The position numbers and the translations under genes are program-made. Below are positions 40,287 to 49,371 of a stretch of DNA of 64,000 nucleotides, one piece after another (position 1 is the stretch's first letter; the number at the start of each line of letters is the position of its first letter). The notes under the pieces were generated by a model. The model searched no databases. It worked only from the letters and a program-made list of their open reading frames with translations, and was not told the DNA's origin. Source of the stretch: Alphaproteobacteria bacterium (GTDB taxonomy: Bacteria > Pseudomonadota > Alphaproteobacteria > Rhizobiales > Xanthobacteraceae); assembly GCA_005884765.1 (NCBI GenBank), contig VAZV01000133.1:115783-179782 (forward strand), written 5' to 3'.

Positions 40287-40979
40287 ATGTTCGAAAGCTT
40301 CGACTTCGACGTCATCCGCCGGTCGCTGGCCTACCTGTTCTTCGACGGCATGACGTTTACGCTGACGCTGACGGGACTGGCTGCGCTGGGCGGTCTGATC
40401 TTCGGTACGCTGATCGCTTTGATGCGGCTCTCCGGACTGCCGCTGCTCGGGCGCGTCGCGGGGCTCTATGTCGACCTGATGCGCTCGCTGCCGCTGGTTC
40501 TGGTAATCTTCTGGTTCTATTTCCTGGTACCCTATATCGGTCAGTGGCTGACGGGATCGTCACGGCCGATCCGAGTCGGCGCGTTTGCTTCTTCGCTCGT
40601 CACCTTTGTCCTGTTCGAGGCGGCGTATTTTGCCGAAATCATGCGCGCCGGCATCCAGTCGATCTCGAAGGGACAGCCCGCGGCCGCGCAGGCGCTCGGC
40701 CTCACCTATAGCCAGACAATGCGCTATATCGTGCTGCCGCAGGCATTCCGGAATATGGTTCCGGTGCTGCTGACACAGACCATCGTGCTGTTCCAGGACA
40801 CTTCCCTGGTCTATGTGCTGTCGATCCCGGATTTTTTGGGCGCGGCAAGCAAGGTGGCGCAGCGTGACGGGCGGCTGGTTGAAATGTACCTGTTCGCGGC
40901 CGCGGTCTATTTCATTATTTCCTGTGTCGCGTCGTTCGGCGTCCGGCAATTGCAGTCGCGCATTGCGGTGATGCGTTAG
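40287..40979 (+). CDS. gltK: Glutamate/aspartate ABC transporter permease
   Basis: A 230-residue partner permease of GltJ with about five spans. [30 protein letters not shown] is a typical GltK opening; [31 protein letters not shown] follows, and the EAA loop is at [39 protein letters not shown]. It forms the translocation path with GltJ. The ATPase gene starts 10 nt after the stop. Confidence 0.92.
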   Translation: MFESFDFDVIRRSLAYLFFDGMTFTLTLTGLAALGGLIFGTLIALMRLSGLPLLGRVAGLYVDLMRSLPLVLVIFWFYFLVPYIGQWLTGSSRPIRVGAFASSLVTFVLFEAAYFAEIMRAGIQSISKGQPAAAQALGLTYSQTMRYIVLPQAFRNMVPVLLTQTIVLFQDTSLVYVLSIPDFLGAASKVAQRDGRLVEMYLFAAAVYFIISCVASFGVRQLQSRIAVMR

Positions 40980-40989
40980 TGAGAATTTC

Positions 40990-41718
40990 ATGATCGAGAT
41001 CAGCCACGTCGACAAATGGTACGGCAGCTTCCAGGCGTTGAAGGATTGCACCACCAGCGTCGCGAAGGGCGAGGTGGTGGTAGTGTGCGGCCCGTCAGGC
41101 TCGGGGAAGTCGACGCTGATCAAATGCGTCAACGCACTGGAGCCGTTTCAGAAGGGCGAGATCATCCTAGACGGCATCAAGGTCAACGACCCCAGGACCG
41201 ACCTGCCGAAGTTGCGCGCCCGGGTCGGCATGGTGTTCCAGCATTTTGAATTGTTTCCGCATTTGCGGATCATCGACAATCTTTGCCTGGCCCAGGAGAA
41301 GGTGTTGCGGCGGCCGCATGACGAGGCGGTCGCGAAGGCTTCCAGGCTGCTTGATCGCGTCGGCCTGAAGGAGCATGCCCGCAAGTACCCTGCCGAATTG
41401 TCCGGCGGCCAGCAGCAGCGTGTCGCCATCGCACGCGCGCTGGCAATGGACCCGATCGCGATGCTGTTCGACGAGCCGACCTCGGCGCTCGATCCCGAAA
41501 TGATCTCTGAAGTGCTCGACGTCATGGTCGATCTCGCCCGCGAAGGCATGACCATGATGGTGGTGACCCATGAGATGGGCTTTGCCAGCAAGGTCGCCCA
41601 CCGCGTCATTTTCATGGACATGGGCGAGATCGTCGAAGACGCGCTCAAGACCGATTTCTTCGGCAAGCCTCGCAGCGAGCGAGCGCAGAAGTTTTTGTCG
41701 AAGATTTTGTCGCACTAG
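40990..41718 (+). CDS. gltL: Glutamate/aspartate ABC transporter ATP-binding protein
   Basis: A 242-residue ATPase that powers GltJK. Walker [10 protein letters not shown] at 34-42, Q-loop in [15 protein letters not shown], signature [17 protein letters not shown] near 137, Walker [16 protein letters not shown] near 157 and switch His in VVTHEMGFA are intact. It closes the gltI-gltI-gltJ-gltK-gltL operon. A palindromic repeat at 41727 begins 9 nt after the stop and may end the transcript. Confidence 0.95.
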   Translation: MIEISHVDKWYGSFQALKDCTTSVAKGEVVVVCGPSGSGKSTLIKCVNALEPFQKGEIILDGIKVNDPRTDLPKLRARVGMVFQHFELFPHLRIIDNLCLAQEKVLRRPHDEAVAKASRLLDRVGLKEHARKYPAELSGGQQQRVAIARALAMDPIAMLFDEPTSALDPEMISEVLDVMVDLAREGMTMMVVTHEMGFASKVAHRVIFMDMGEIVEDALKTDFFGKPRSERAQKFLSKILSH

Positions 41719-41726
41719 GCCTAGAC

Positions 41727-41787
41727 GTCATTGCGGAGCCTGTCATCGGGCGCGCGTTCGCGCGACCCGTTGGCTCCTCGCAATGAC
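41727..41787. repeat. Nested palindromic repeat after the glt operon
   Basis: Outer arms GTCATTGCG (41727-41735) and CGCAATGAC (41779-41787), inner arms GAGCC/GGCTC and CGGG.GCGCG/CGCGCGACCCG fold on themselves into one long hairpin. The outer arm is the same GTCATTGCG as in the repeat at 3079-3160. It may work as a transcript end for gltL. Confidence 0.7.
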
Positions 41788-41890
41788 CAATGCACGCATT
41801 CGCATTGCCGCCTTAAATTCGTCGATCAAGCTTTGAGAATTTGCGTAAAGTATGCGACACGTTGCTTCGCACCCCCACAGGAGACCTCGC

Positions 41891-42748
41891 TTGGACCAGA
41901 TTGCTTACGTCAACGGTTCGTTCGTGCCGCTCGCAGAGGCAAAAGTCTCGATCCTCGATCGCGGCTTCCTTTTTGCCGACGGCATTTACGAGGTAGCCGC
42001 GGTGCTGGACGGCCGGCTGGTCGACAATGCCTCGCATCTGGCGCGGCTCAAGCGCTCGGTCGGCGAAATCTCGCTTGCGTTGCCGGAGACGCTGGAGCGG
42101 ATTGCGGAAATCCAAAAGGAATTGGTCGCGCGCAACCAGCTCGTCAACGGCATGGTCTATCTCGAGGTCACGCGCGGCGCCGACAAGGTACGCGACTTCG
42201 CCTTTCCGAAAGGCATCGCACCGACCCTGATCATGTTCACGACGGTCAAGGACATCGTCAATGCGCCATCCGCCAAGACCGGCATCGGTGTCATGACCGT
42301 GCCCGATCTCCGTTGGACACGACGCGACATCAAGAGCGTGGCGCTGCTCGCGCAAGTGCTCGCCAAGCAGGCTGCGGCGGAAGCCGGCGCCGGCGAGGCC
42401 TGGATGATCGAAGACGGCAAGGTCACCGAGGGCGGCTCGTCATCGGCCTTCATTCTGACGCGGGACGACGTGCTGGTGACCCGGCAGAATGGCAGCGAGA
42501 TTTTGCCGGGATGCACCCGCAAGGCAGTGGTGGCGCTCGCCGAAGAGCGTCAGCTCCGCGTCGAGGAGCGGGCGTTCTCGGTCGAGGAAGCGCTGGCCGC
42601 GAAGGAAGCCTTCATCACCAGCGCCACGCTGTTCGTGCAGCCGGTGATCTCGATCGACGGCAAGATGATCGCCAACGGCAAGCCAGGTCCAATGACCAAT
42701 CGGTTGCGCGAGATCTATGTCGATTTTGCCCGCGCCACTGCGGTTTAG
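41891..42748 (+). CDS. dat: D-amino-acid transaminase
   Basis: A 285-residue fold-type IV PLP enzyme converting D-alanine and 2-oxoglutarate to pyruvate and D-glutamate, or a close relative. SILDRGFLFADGIYEV near residue 16, LEVTRGADKVRDFAFP (the RGxxxR/D-type substrate region), SVALLAQVLAKQAAAEAGAGEAWMIEDGKVTEGGSSSAFI containing the PLP-binding elements, and TSATLFVQPVISIDG are all typical of Dat; the Schiff-base Lys is in DIKSVALL. TTG 41891 is chosen since GGAGA lies 7 nt upstream and the conserved N-terminus begins there. Convergent with the EmrB gene. Confidence 0.88.
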   Translation: MDQIAYVNGSFVPLAEAKVSILDRGFLFADGIYEVAAVLDGRLVDNASHLARLKRSVGEISLALPETLERIAEIQKELVARNQLVNGMVYLEVTRGADKVRDFAFPKGIAPTLIMFTTVKDIVNAPSAKTGIGVMTVPDLRWTRRDIKSVALLAQVLAKQAAAEAGAGEAWMIEDGKVTEGGSSSAFILTRDDVLVTRQNGSEILPGCTRKAVVALAEERQLRVEERAFSVEEALAAKEAFITSATLFVQPVISIDGKMIANGKPGPMTNRLREIYVDFARATAV

Positions 42749-42837
42749 GCGGCAGCCTTGACTTTCACAGGTGGCACTGCGCGAAGGGAAATTCACTCGC
42801 GGTTTCATCATTGTTCTCCTTTCTGGGGCTGGATGTT

Positions 42838-44463
42838 CTAATGCGCGCCGCCCGATGCAAGACGGTCGGGCTTCTTCAAGAACAGGGCTGCCATGAGCGC
42901 GACGACCATCGTGGCGCCGAGCAGATAGAAAGTATCGCTGAAGGCCAGGATAAATGCCTGTTTCTGGACGATGTGGCCGATCGCAACCAAAGCGCGATGC
43001 GCCGCTTCCGTGCGGTCGGTGACGCCGTGATTGACGAAGTATTGCGTCAGTTGCTCGATCCGGGCGCGGGTGGCCTGTTCCAGCAGCGACACCGACTGCA
43101 TCAGCACGTTGGAGTGGTATTGGTCGCGCTTGGTCAGCAAGGTCTGCAGCACGGCAATACCGACGGCGCCGCCGAGATTGCGCATCATGTTGAACAGTCC
43201 CGACGCCGAGCCGGCGTTCTCCGGCTCGATGCCCGAGGTTGCGACCGCCGACAGCGGGGTCATCACCAGCGCCTGCCCGATCGCGCGCACGACGTCGGGC
43301 CAGAACAACTGGTCGGTGGCGTAGTCCGCCGTCATATAGATGTTCATGAAGTTAGAGGCCGCAAACAGCGCGAAGCCGACGCCGATCAAAAGTCTCGGGT
43401 CGAAGCGGTCCATCAGCCGCGGCACCAGCGGGATCAGCAACAATTGCGGCAGTCCGGTCCAGGCCAGCACCATGCCGATCTGCTCGGCATTGTAGCCCTG
43501 AATGCGCGAGAGATAGACCGGCAGGATGTATACCGAGCCGTACAAGGCGATGCCGAGCAGGAAGTTGGCTGATATGCCGAAGCCGAAATTGCGGCGGAAC
43601 AACAGCCGCAGATTGAGCAGCGGCTTGCTACTGGTGAGTTCGATCAGGAGGAACAGCGATAGCGCCACGATCGCGATCACCGACAGGCGGACGATGAACG
43701 GTGATCCGAACCAGTCGTCCTTGTTGCCTTCTTCCAGCACGGTTTGCAGCGCGCCGAGACCGATCGCCATGGTGACGATGCCCGGCCAGTCGCCTTGGCG
43801 GAGCAGCGACAGCTTCATCGGCTTTGTTTCCAGCGAGAAGTAGAGCATGGCGATCATGATCGCGCCGGGCGCCAGATTGACGTAGAAGATGTACTGCCAG
43901 CCAAAATTCTCGGTGAGATAGCCGCCGATGGTCGGGCCGATCGCCGGCGCAAACGTCGCCGACAGCGCGAACAGCGCTAAGCCAATCGGCTGCTTGGGCT
44001 TCGGCAACAGCGTGATGATCAGCGTGAACGCCATCGGGATCAGCACGCCGCCGGTAAAGCCCTGGATCGCGCGCAGCACGATCATCTGCGGCAGATCCCG
44101 GGCCAGCGCGCAAGCCGCGGACAGCGCGAGGAACAGCACGGCGTTGGTCAAGAGATAAATGCGGATCGAGAACAACTGCGCGAGCCAGCCGCTCAACGGG
44201 ATCACCACGATCTCCGCGATTAGGTAGGAGGTCGAGATCCAGCCGCCGTCGTCGATGCCGGCGCCGATCGCGCCCTGAATATCTGCGAGCGATGCGTTGA
44301 CGATCTGGATGTTGAGCACCGCCATGAAGGCGCCGAGCGTCGCGCCGACCACCGCAAACCAGGTTTTTGCGGAGACCGTACGAGCTGCCCCCACCGTGGG
44401 CGGTTGCGCGCGATCGCTGCTGACGGTGGAAGCGCCGTTGATGGTGTGCTGGAGCGCGGTCAT
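42838..44463 (-). CDS. emrB: DHA2-family multidrug efflux permease (EmrB-like)
   Basis: A 541-residue 14-span MFS exporter. AVVGATLGAFMAVLNIQIVNASLADIQ is the N-terminal motif of EmrB/QacA transporters; RIYLLTNAVLFLALSAACALA, IQGFTGGVLIPMAFTLIITLLP and NLGGAVGIAVLQTLL follow. With the adjacent HlyD-type adaptor (31 nt upstream) and a TolC-like channel elsewhere it would move drugs or metabolites across both membranes. GAGGAAA lies 6-8 nt before ATG 44463. Convergent with dat. Confidence 0.93.
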   Translation of the reverse strand: MTALQHTINGASTVSSDRAQPPTVGAARTVSAKTWFAVVGATLGAFMAVLNIQIVNASLADIQGAIGAGIDDGGWISTSYLIAEIVVIPLSGWLAQLFSIRIYLLTNAVLFLALSAACALARDLPQMIVLRAIQGFTGGVLIPMAFTLIITLLPKPKQPIGLALFALSATFAPAIGPTIGGYLTENFGWQYIFYVNLAPGAIMIAMLYFSLETKPMKLSLLRQGDWPGIVTMAIGLGALQTVLEEGNKDDWFGSPFIVRLSVIAIVALSLFLLIELTSSKPLLNLRLLFRRNFGFGISANFLLGIALYGSVYILPVYLSRIQGYNAEQIGMVLAWTGLPQLLLIPLVPRLMDRFDPRLLIGVGFALFAASNFMNIYMTADYATDQLFWPDVVRAIGQALVMTPLSAVATSGIEPENAGSASGLFNMMRNLGGAVGIAVLQTLLTKRDQYHSNVLMQSVSLLEQATRARIEQLTQYFVNHGVTDRTEAAHRALVAIGHIVQKQAFILAFSDTFYLLGATMVVALMAALFLKKPDRLASGGAH

Positions 44464-44494
44464 GGGGATTTCCTCGGGGCTTGCAGAGCAAGCT

Positions 44495-45652
44495 TCAGCC
44501 GCCGTTCGGCCGCTTCGTCGGTGGGTTCGAGGCGAGTTGGCTGGCGGTCTCGCGTTCGGCAACCACCGTCGCCTTGGTGTTGACGGTCGGTTCCGCCGAC
44601 ATGCCCGGACGCAACAGACCTTTGAGGTTATGGTCGTCGAGCACGATCTTCACCGGCATTCGCTGCACGATTTTGGTGAAATTGCCGGTCGCGTTGTCGG
44701 GCGGCAGCAGCGCGAATTCCAGGCCGCTGGCCGGCGACAGGCTGTCGACGTGGCCTTTCAGCCTGGTCGAATGGAAACTGTCGATTACAATTTCGACCGG
44801 CTGGCCGCTGCGCACATTGGTAAGCTGGGTCTCCTTGAAATTCGCCACTACATAGACCGCGTCGAGCGGAACGACCGCCATCAACTGCGTGCCGGCCTGC
44901 ACGAATTGACCGACCCGGAGCGAGCGCGCGCCGACGGTGCCTTCGACGGCAGCTGTGATCCGTGTGTACGAGAGGTTCAGCGCCGCCTGCGCTTCGACCG
45001 CACGGGCGTGGTCGAGCTGCGCCACGGCCTTGTCCCGTTCGGTGGCAAGCACCTCGATTTTCTTCTTTGCCGCGATCAGTCCCGATCTGCCGTGCTGTAG
45101 CTGCGCCGTTTTTTCGCGCAGCGCCGCGTCGGTCTGCTGGGCGCGCTGGACGGTGCCGGAGCCCGATTTCATGAGATCGTCGTAACGAGCCCGCTCCTCC
45201 TGCGCGAATTTCAGATTGGCCTCGGCGGCGTCGACCTCCGCGGCTTGCTGCTGGATCAAAGGCTCCTGCAGTTCAATCTGCGCATTGAGGTTGCGCACCG
45301 CGGCTTCAGAGGCCGCAACGTCGGCGTGCGCCTGATTCAGTGCGGTCCTGAAATCGCGATCGTCGATGCGCGCCAGCAATTGTCGGGCCTCGACCTTCTC
45401 GTTGTCGCCGACCAGCACTTGCGAAATGTAGCCGGATACCTTTGGCGAGATGATCGTGGAATCGGCTTTGACATAGGCGTCATCGGTCGTCTCCAGGTAA
45501 CGCCCGATCGTGAGGTAGCTGTAACCGAAGTCCGCTGCCGCGGCGAGGCCGAGGCTCAGCGCCAGCGCGAGGGCTCCGCGCTTGATCGCCCGGCGAGATG
45601 GACGCAGGTTGATTTTCGTTGTGACATCAGAGACATAAGAAGCATTCGACAT
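44495..45652 (-). CDS. emrA: HlyD-family membrane-fusion protein (EmrA-like)
   Basis: A 385-residue periplasmic adaptor with one N-terminal anchor (about residues 23-45, GALALALSLGLAAAADFGY). The barrel-sandwich half-motif TTDDAYVKADSTIISPKVSGYI follows, then a long alpha-helical hairpin (roughly 95-215, rich in Ala/Glu/Gln), and VEGTVGARSLRVGQFVQAGTQLMAVVPLDAVYVVANFKETQL which re-enters the barrel. ATG 45652 has CGAGGA 5 nt upstream. First gene of the emrAB unit; a LysR gene is divergent. Confidence 0.92.
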   Translation of the reverse strand: MSNASYVSDVTTKINLRPSRRAIKRGALALALSLGLAAAADFGYSYLTIGRYLETTDDAYVKADSTIISPKVSGYISQVLVGDNEKVEARQLLARIDDRDFRTALNQAHADVAASEAAVRNLNAQIELQEPLIQQQAAEVDAAEANLKFAQEERARYDDLMKSGSGTVQRAQQTDAALREKTAQLQHGRSGLIAAKKKIEVLATERDKAVAQLDHARAVEAQAALNLSYTRITAAVEGTVGARSLRVGQFVQAGTQLMAVVPLDAVYVVANFKETQLTNVRSGQPVEIVIDSFHSTRLKGHVDSLSPASGLEFALLPPDNATGNFTKIVQRMPVKIVLDDHNLKGLLRPGMSAEPTVNTKATVVAERETASQLASNPPTKRPNGG

Positions 45653-45757
45653 GGTATCCTCGGGATCTTTGAAGCGTCGTCCCAAGGGGGGTGGCGCTGC
45701 ATTGGTCGTAAGATGCAATGTCGGGCGCCATGTGATAATTCGGGAAAAAATGGAAGC

Positions 45758-45780
45758 ATTATCCACTGGCAGCGGATAAT
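45758..45780. promoter_or_regulatory. Inverted repeat, candidate LysR-type operator
   Basis: ATTATCC (45758-45764) and GGATAAT (45774-45780) are perfectly inverted with 9 nt between, and end 11 nt before the lysR start. A third related half, GATAATT, lies at about 45734. LysR proteins bind such imperfectly palindromic sites between divergent genes, controlling themselves and the neighbouring efflux operon. Confidence 0.6.
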
Positions 45781-45791
45781 CGGAGGTGGCG

Positions 45792-46703
45792 ATGGATCGG
45801 TTGACCAGCCTGACGGCGTTCGTCCGGGTCGTCGACAGCGGCGGATTTTCTGCCGCCGGCCGCCGCCTCAACATGTCGACCACAATGGTGAGCAATCATA
45901 TTCAGGCGCTCGAGGAGCGGCTCGGCGCGCGGCTGCTCCATCGCACCACGCGAAAAGTCAGCCTCACCGAGGTTGGCAAGGCCTACTACGATCGATGCAC
46001 GCAGATCCTGGCTGACATCGAGCAGGCCGACGATATCGCCGGCGCCCTGCAATCGACGCCGCGCGGCACGCTGCGCATCTATACCGCGACCCATATCGTT
46101 CCGTTTGTCGCGCCAGTCGTCGCCGAATTCCTCAAGTCTTATCCCAACGTCAACGTCGATCTGAATATGGGCGAACGCACCATCGACATCATCGACGAAG
46201 GCTTCGACGTCGCGATCCGCCTCACCCCGCCGCCCGATTCAAGCCTGATCGTCCGCACCCTGGCGACCTGGCGGCATGTGCTGTGCTGTTCGCCCGGCTA
46301 TCTCGAGAAGCATGGCCGGGTGCAGCAATTGTCCGAACTGTCAGAGCAAAATTGCGTTCGCCATGTGCTTTATCCCTTCGGGGACGAATGGCATTTCGTC
46401 GACCGCAAGGGCATGCCGGCCACCGTGCGGGTATCCGGCAATCTGATCACCAACAGCGGCGAAACGCTGCGCAGGGCCGCGTTGGACGGCATCGGCATCT
46501 CGCTGGCCGCCGGGTTTCTAATCCACGATGACCTCGAATCGGGCGCGCTGGTTCGACTGTTGCCGGAATACCGGCCGGTGGAGCTCTCGATGAACGCGGT
46601 CTATCCGCACCGCCATCATCTTTCGGCCAAGGTCCGGACCTTTATCGATCTGCTCGCTCGGCACAGCGCCGAGCAGCAGAAGCTGATCAACCCGTATGCC
46701 TGA
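45792..46703 (+). CDS. LysR-family transcriptional regulator, efflux-linked
   Basis: A 303-residue regulator of the CrgA/DmlR-like subgroup. The winged helix-turn-helix is at about residues 1-60 (MDRLTSLTAFVRVVDSGGF, STTMVSNHIQALEERLGARLLHRTTRKVSLTEVG); the effector domain contains TLRIYTATHIVPFVAPVVAEFLKSYPNV and EGFDVAIRLTPPPDSSLIVRTL. ATG 45792 is preferred over GTG 45786 because GGAGG lies 5 nt before it. It is divergent from emrAB with an inverted repeat at its start. Confidence 0.93.
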   Translation: MDRLTSLTAFVRVVDSGGFSAAGRRLNMSTTMVSNHIQALEERLGARLLHRTTRKVSLTEVGKAYYDRCTQILADIEQADDIAGALQSTPRGTLRIYTATHIVPFVAPVVAEFLKSYPNVNVDLNMGERTIDIIDEGFDVAIRLTPPPDSSLIVRTLATWRHVLCCSPGYLEKHGRVQQLSELSEQNCVRHVLYPFGDEWHFVDRKGMPATVRVSGNLITNSGETLRRAALDGIGISLAAGFLIHDDLESGALVRLLPEYRPVELSMNAVYPHRHHLSAKVRTFIDLLARHSAEQQKLINPYA

Positions 46704-46781
46704 CACGGACCGGCAACCACGATCTGGAACGGCCTGCAGAAATGCAATAACGTTTAGCGGTCCACCTGACCCAACGAGCAG

Positions 46782-48059
46782 ATGTTGACGCGCGACGCGC
46801 CCTCCCGCACTTCAGCAAGTTTATTTGCGATCGCCGCCGCGATCTCGGTTGCCTCCTCGCATGCGGCTGCCGCCGACTTCGGGCCATCGCCGGGGGCAAA
46901 CCTCTCGATTGCAAGATTGGCGCCGATCCAGAGTTTCGTCGACGGTGAAATCGCGGCAAGAAGGATTCCGGGCGCCATCGTCCTGATCCAGCGTCACGGC
47001 CAGCCGATCTATCTGCAGTGTTTCGGCAAGAGCAATGTGGAGACCGGAACGCCAATGGCGGTCGATGCGATCTTTCCGATTCATTCGGTCACCAAGACCA
47101 TCACGAGCGTGGCGGCGATGATGCTGGTCGATCGCGGCAAGATCGCGCTTGACGATCCCGTCAGCAAATACATTCCGTCCTTTGCCCGCATGAAGGTCGG
47201 CGTCGAGCGCAAGGACGAGGCGGGAAAACCGGTGCTCGACCTGGTGGCGCTGCGCCGGCAGGTCACGATCGAGGACCTGTTGCTGCACACCTCCGGCATC
47301 ACCTATGGTTTCTACGGTGAGGGTCTGGTTAAAGCTGCCTATGCCGGCATCTATCTCGGCGATTTCGACAATGCCGAATTCGCCGAACGGATCGCCAAGC
47401 TGCCGTTGGCCGAACAGCCGCGTACGCTGTGGGATTACGGGCACTCGACCGACGTCCTCGGCCGCGTGATCGAGGTCGCCTCCGGCCAATCGCTCTACCA
47501 ATTCGAGAAGCAAAACCTGCTCGATCCGCTCGGCATGACCACCACAAAATTCTTCCTGACCGATCCGGCCGAGCGGGCGCGCTTCGCGGGGCCGCTGGCC
47601 AAGGACCGCCATATCGAGCGAAATTCGCTCGATATCACGCGATGGGAATCCGGCGGCGGCGGCATGGTCTCGACCATCGCCGATTTTGCCCGTTTTGGGC
47701 AGATGCTGCTCAATGGCGGGAAACTTGACGGCAAGACCTATCTCAGCCCCATAACCTTCGCGACGATGACGACCGATCACATCGGCGGGGGATCGGGTGT
47801 CGCTCGCGATTATTTCTATTTTCCCGGCGACGGCTTTGGGTTCGGCTACGGTTTCGGCATCCGCACCGATCCCGGGAACGCGGTGCCGCCGCCGCCGGGT
47901 TCGCTCGGCGAGATCAAATGGGACGGCGCTACCGGCGTCTACCTCGTGGTCGACCGCACCGAAGACATGTTCTTTGTCGTGATGGAGGACTCGCCATCCG
48001 GGCGGATGCATGTCATTACCACGATCAAGAAAATCATCTACGACGCGTTCGAGAAATGA
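46782..48059 (+). CDS. Serine hydrolase, beta-lactamase/transpeptidase family (class C-like)
   Basis: A 425-residue exported penicillin-binding-like hydrolase (signal about residues 1-30). The SxxK motif is in PIHSVTKTITSVAAMMLVD (nucleophile Ser near residue 104), the Tyr-containing second motif in LWDYGHSTDVLGRV, and a final HxG-type segment falls in the last third. These proteins are usually esterases or D-amino-acid peptidases rather than beta-lactamases. The acyltransferase gene begins within its stop (ATGA overlap), so they are translated together. Confidence 0.88.
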   Translation: MLTRDAPSRTSASLFAIAAAISVASSHAAAADFGPSPGANLSIARLAPIQSFVDGEIAARRIPGAIVLIQRHGQPIYLQCFGKSNVETGTPMAVDAIFPIHSVTKTITSVAAMMLVDRGKIALDDPVSKYIPSFARMKVGVERKDEAGKPVLDLVALRRQVTIEDLLLHTSGITYGFYGEGLVKAAYAGIYLGDFDNAEFAERIAKLPLAEQPRTLWDYGHSTDVLGRVIEVASGQSLYQFEKQNLLDPLGMTTTKFFLTDPAERARFAGPLAKDRHIERNSLDITRWESGGGGMVSTIADFARFGQMLLNGGKLDGKTYLSPITFATMTTDHIGGGSGVARDYFYFPGDGFGFGYGFGIRTDPGNAVPPPPGSLGEIKWDGATGVYLVVDRTEDMFFVVMEDSPSGRMHVITTIKKIIYDAFEK

Positions 48060-49246
48060 TGCTGCGAAGTTCCGACGAGGGGGTCCAGGCCGTGGCGGCG
48101 CCGGTGCGCGTCACGGCGCTCGATCGGGCGCGCACGTTCATCACGTTGTTGGTGGTGCTGCACCATTCCGTCGTCAACTACACCTATTTCGGCAACGGCG
48201 ACCGGATGCGCTGGCTCGGCTTCGACCTGGTCGTGCTGTTCAACGACAGCTTCTTCATGGCGTGCATGTTCTTCATCTCCGGCCTGTTTGTGCGCGACAG
48301 CCTGGCGCGGAGGGGAAGCGCGAACTTTCTCGGCCACCGCGCCGTTCGGCTCGGGGTGCCGTTTCTGATCTCGATCTTCGTGCTGATGCCGATCGCCTAT
48401 TATCCGACCTTCCTGCGTTATCACATGCCGGGGACGACGGATTTCAACTTCTTTCATTTCTGGTGGCGCACGCTCACGATCGGGCCGTGGCCCTCGGGTC
48501 CTGCATGGTTCTTGTGGGTGCTGTTGGCGCTGGATGCGCTCGCGGCTGCGATCTGGTGGATGACGCCGCGCGCGATCGAGCTGCTCGGCCGGCCATTCCA
48601 TGCGCTGCGCTACCGGCCGGCCGTTGCCTTTGTCGCATTCCTGATCTTCTCGATTACCGTCTATCTGCCGATGCACCTGGTGTTCGGCGATACGAGTTGG
48701 CTGGAGCCGGGCAGATATCCGCTGCCGATCCAGACCAGCCGCATCCTGCTTTACGGCGGATATTTCTTCCTCGGCGTCGGCATCGGCGCCGCGGACCTAA
48801 GAGCGGGCCTGCTGGCCGAGAACGGCGAGCTGGCAAGCCGCTGGAAGGTTTGGCTTGCCTTTGCGCTGTTGTTCTACGGCGCGATCCTGCTCCTGGTTTA
48901 CGCGCATCACAATTGGGTCGCGAATTTCAAGTCGCCGCCGCTGTCATGGCGCGCGGCCTATGGCCTTGCCTTTGCGGCCTTCAGCGCTGCGATGACGTTC
49001 CTGGTGCCGGCATTTTACTTGCGCTTCGCCAAATCCAGTCTGCGCCTGCTCGATCTGCTGCGGCCTTCGGCCTATGGCATTTTTCTCGTGCATTACATCT
49101 TCATCATCTGGCTGCAATACGCGGTCTACGATCCGCCGCTGCCGGCGTTTGTAAAGTTCATGATCGTGTTCACCTGCACGCTGTCACTGAGCTGGTCGCT
49201 CACGCTGTTGTTACGAAGGATTCCGTTCGTGGCGCGGATGATCTAG
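48056..49246 (+). CDS. Acyltransferase family membrane protein (AT3/glucan-modifying type)
   Basis: A 396-residue protein with about ten spans that resembles acyltransferase_3 and MdoC-like enzymes. RVTALDRARTFITLLVVLHHSVVNYTYFG places the conserved Arg and catalytic-type His on the first helix, FFMACMFFISGLFVRDSLARRG follows, and LLRPSAYGIFLVHYIFIIWLQY near the C-terminus is also typical. It would add acyl groups to an extracytoplasmic glycan or lipid. It starts at ATG 48056 or 48059, overlapping the hydrolase stop codon; the pair may set and remove the same ester. Confidence 0.88.
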   Translation: MMLRSSDEGVQAVAAPVRVTALDRARTFITLLVVLHHSVVNYTYFGNGDRMRWLGFDLVVLFNDSFFMACMFFISGLFVRDSLARRGSANFLGHRAVRLGVPFLISIFVLMPIAYYPTFLRYHMPGTTDFNFFHFWWRTLTIGPWPSGPAWFLWVLLALDALAAAIWWMTPRAIELLGRPFHALRYRPAVAFVAFLIFSITVYLPMHLVFGDTSWLEPGRYPLPIQTSRILLYGGYFFLGVGIGAADLRAGLLAENGELASRWKVWLAFALLFYGAILLLVYAHHNWVANFKSPPLSWRAAYGLAFAAFSAAMTFLVPAFYLRFAKSSLRLLDLLRPSAYGIFLVHYIFIIWLQYAVYDPPLPAFVKFMIVFTCTLSLSWSLTLLLRRIPFVARMI

Positions 49247-49371
49247 CTCAATCTTCACGGTTTCAAAATTAGTTTCTGCACGCGCCAGTTCAGGAGCTCG
49301 GCTACATACAGCACATTCTCCGACGGGCAGGCCATCGAAGCAGCTTTCTTCTCGCATGGTCGGGCGCAAGC

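Noticed and set aside
41727..41787. CRISPR-like or attachment-site repeat
   Set aside because: It is a single self-complementary element with no regular spacing or spacers and no integrase nearby.
46782..48059. Beta-lactamase resistance gene
   Set aside because: The SxxK and Tyr motifs show the fold, but the sequence is of the esterase/D-peptidase-like group; no evidence for beta-lactam hydrolysis.
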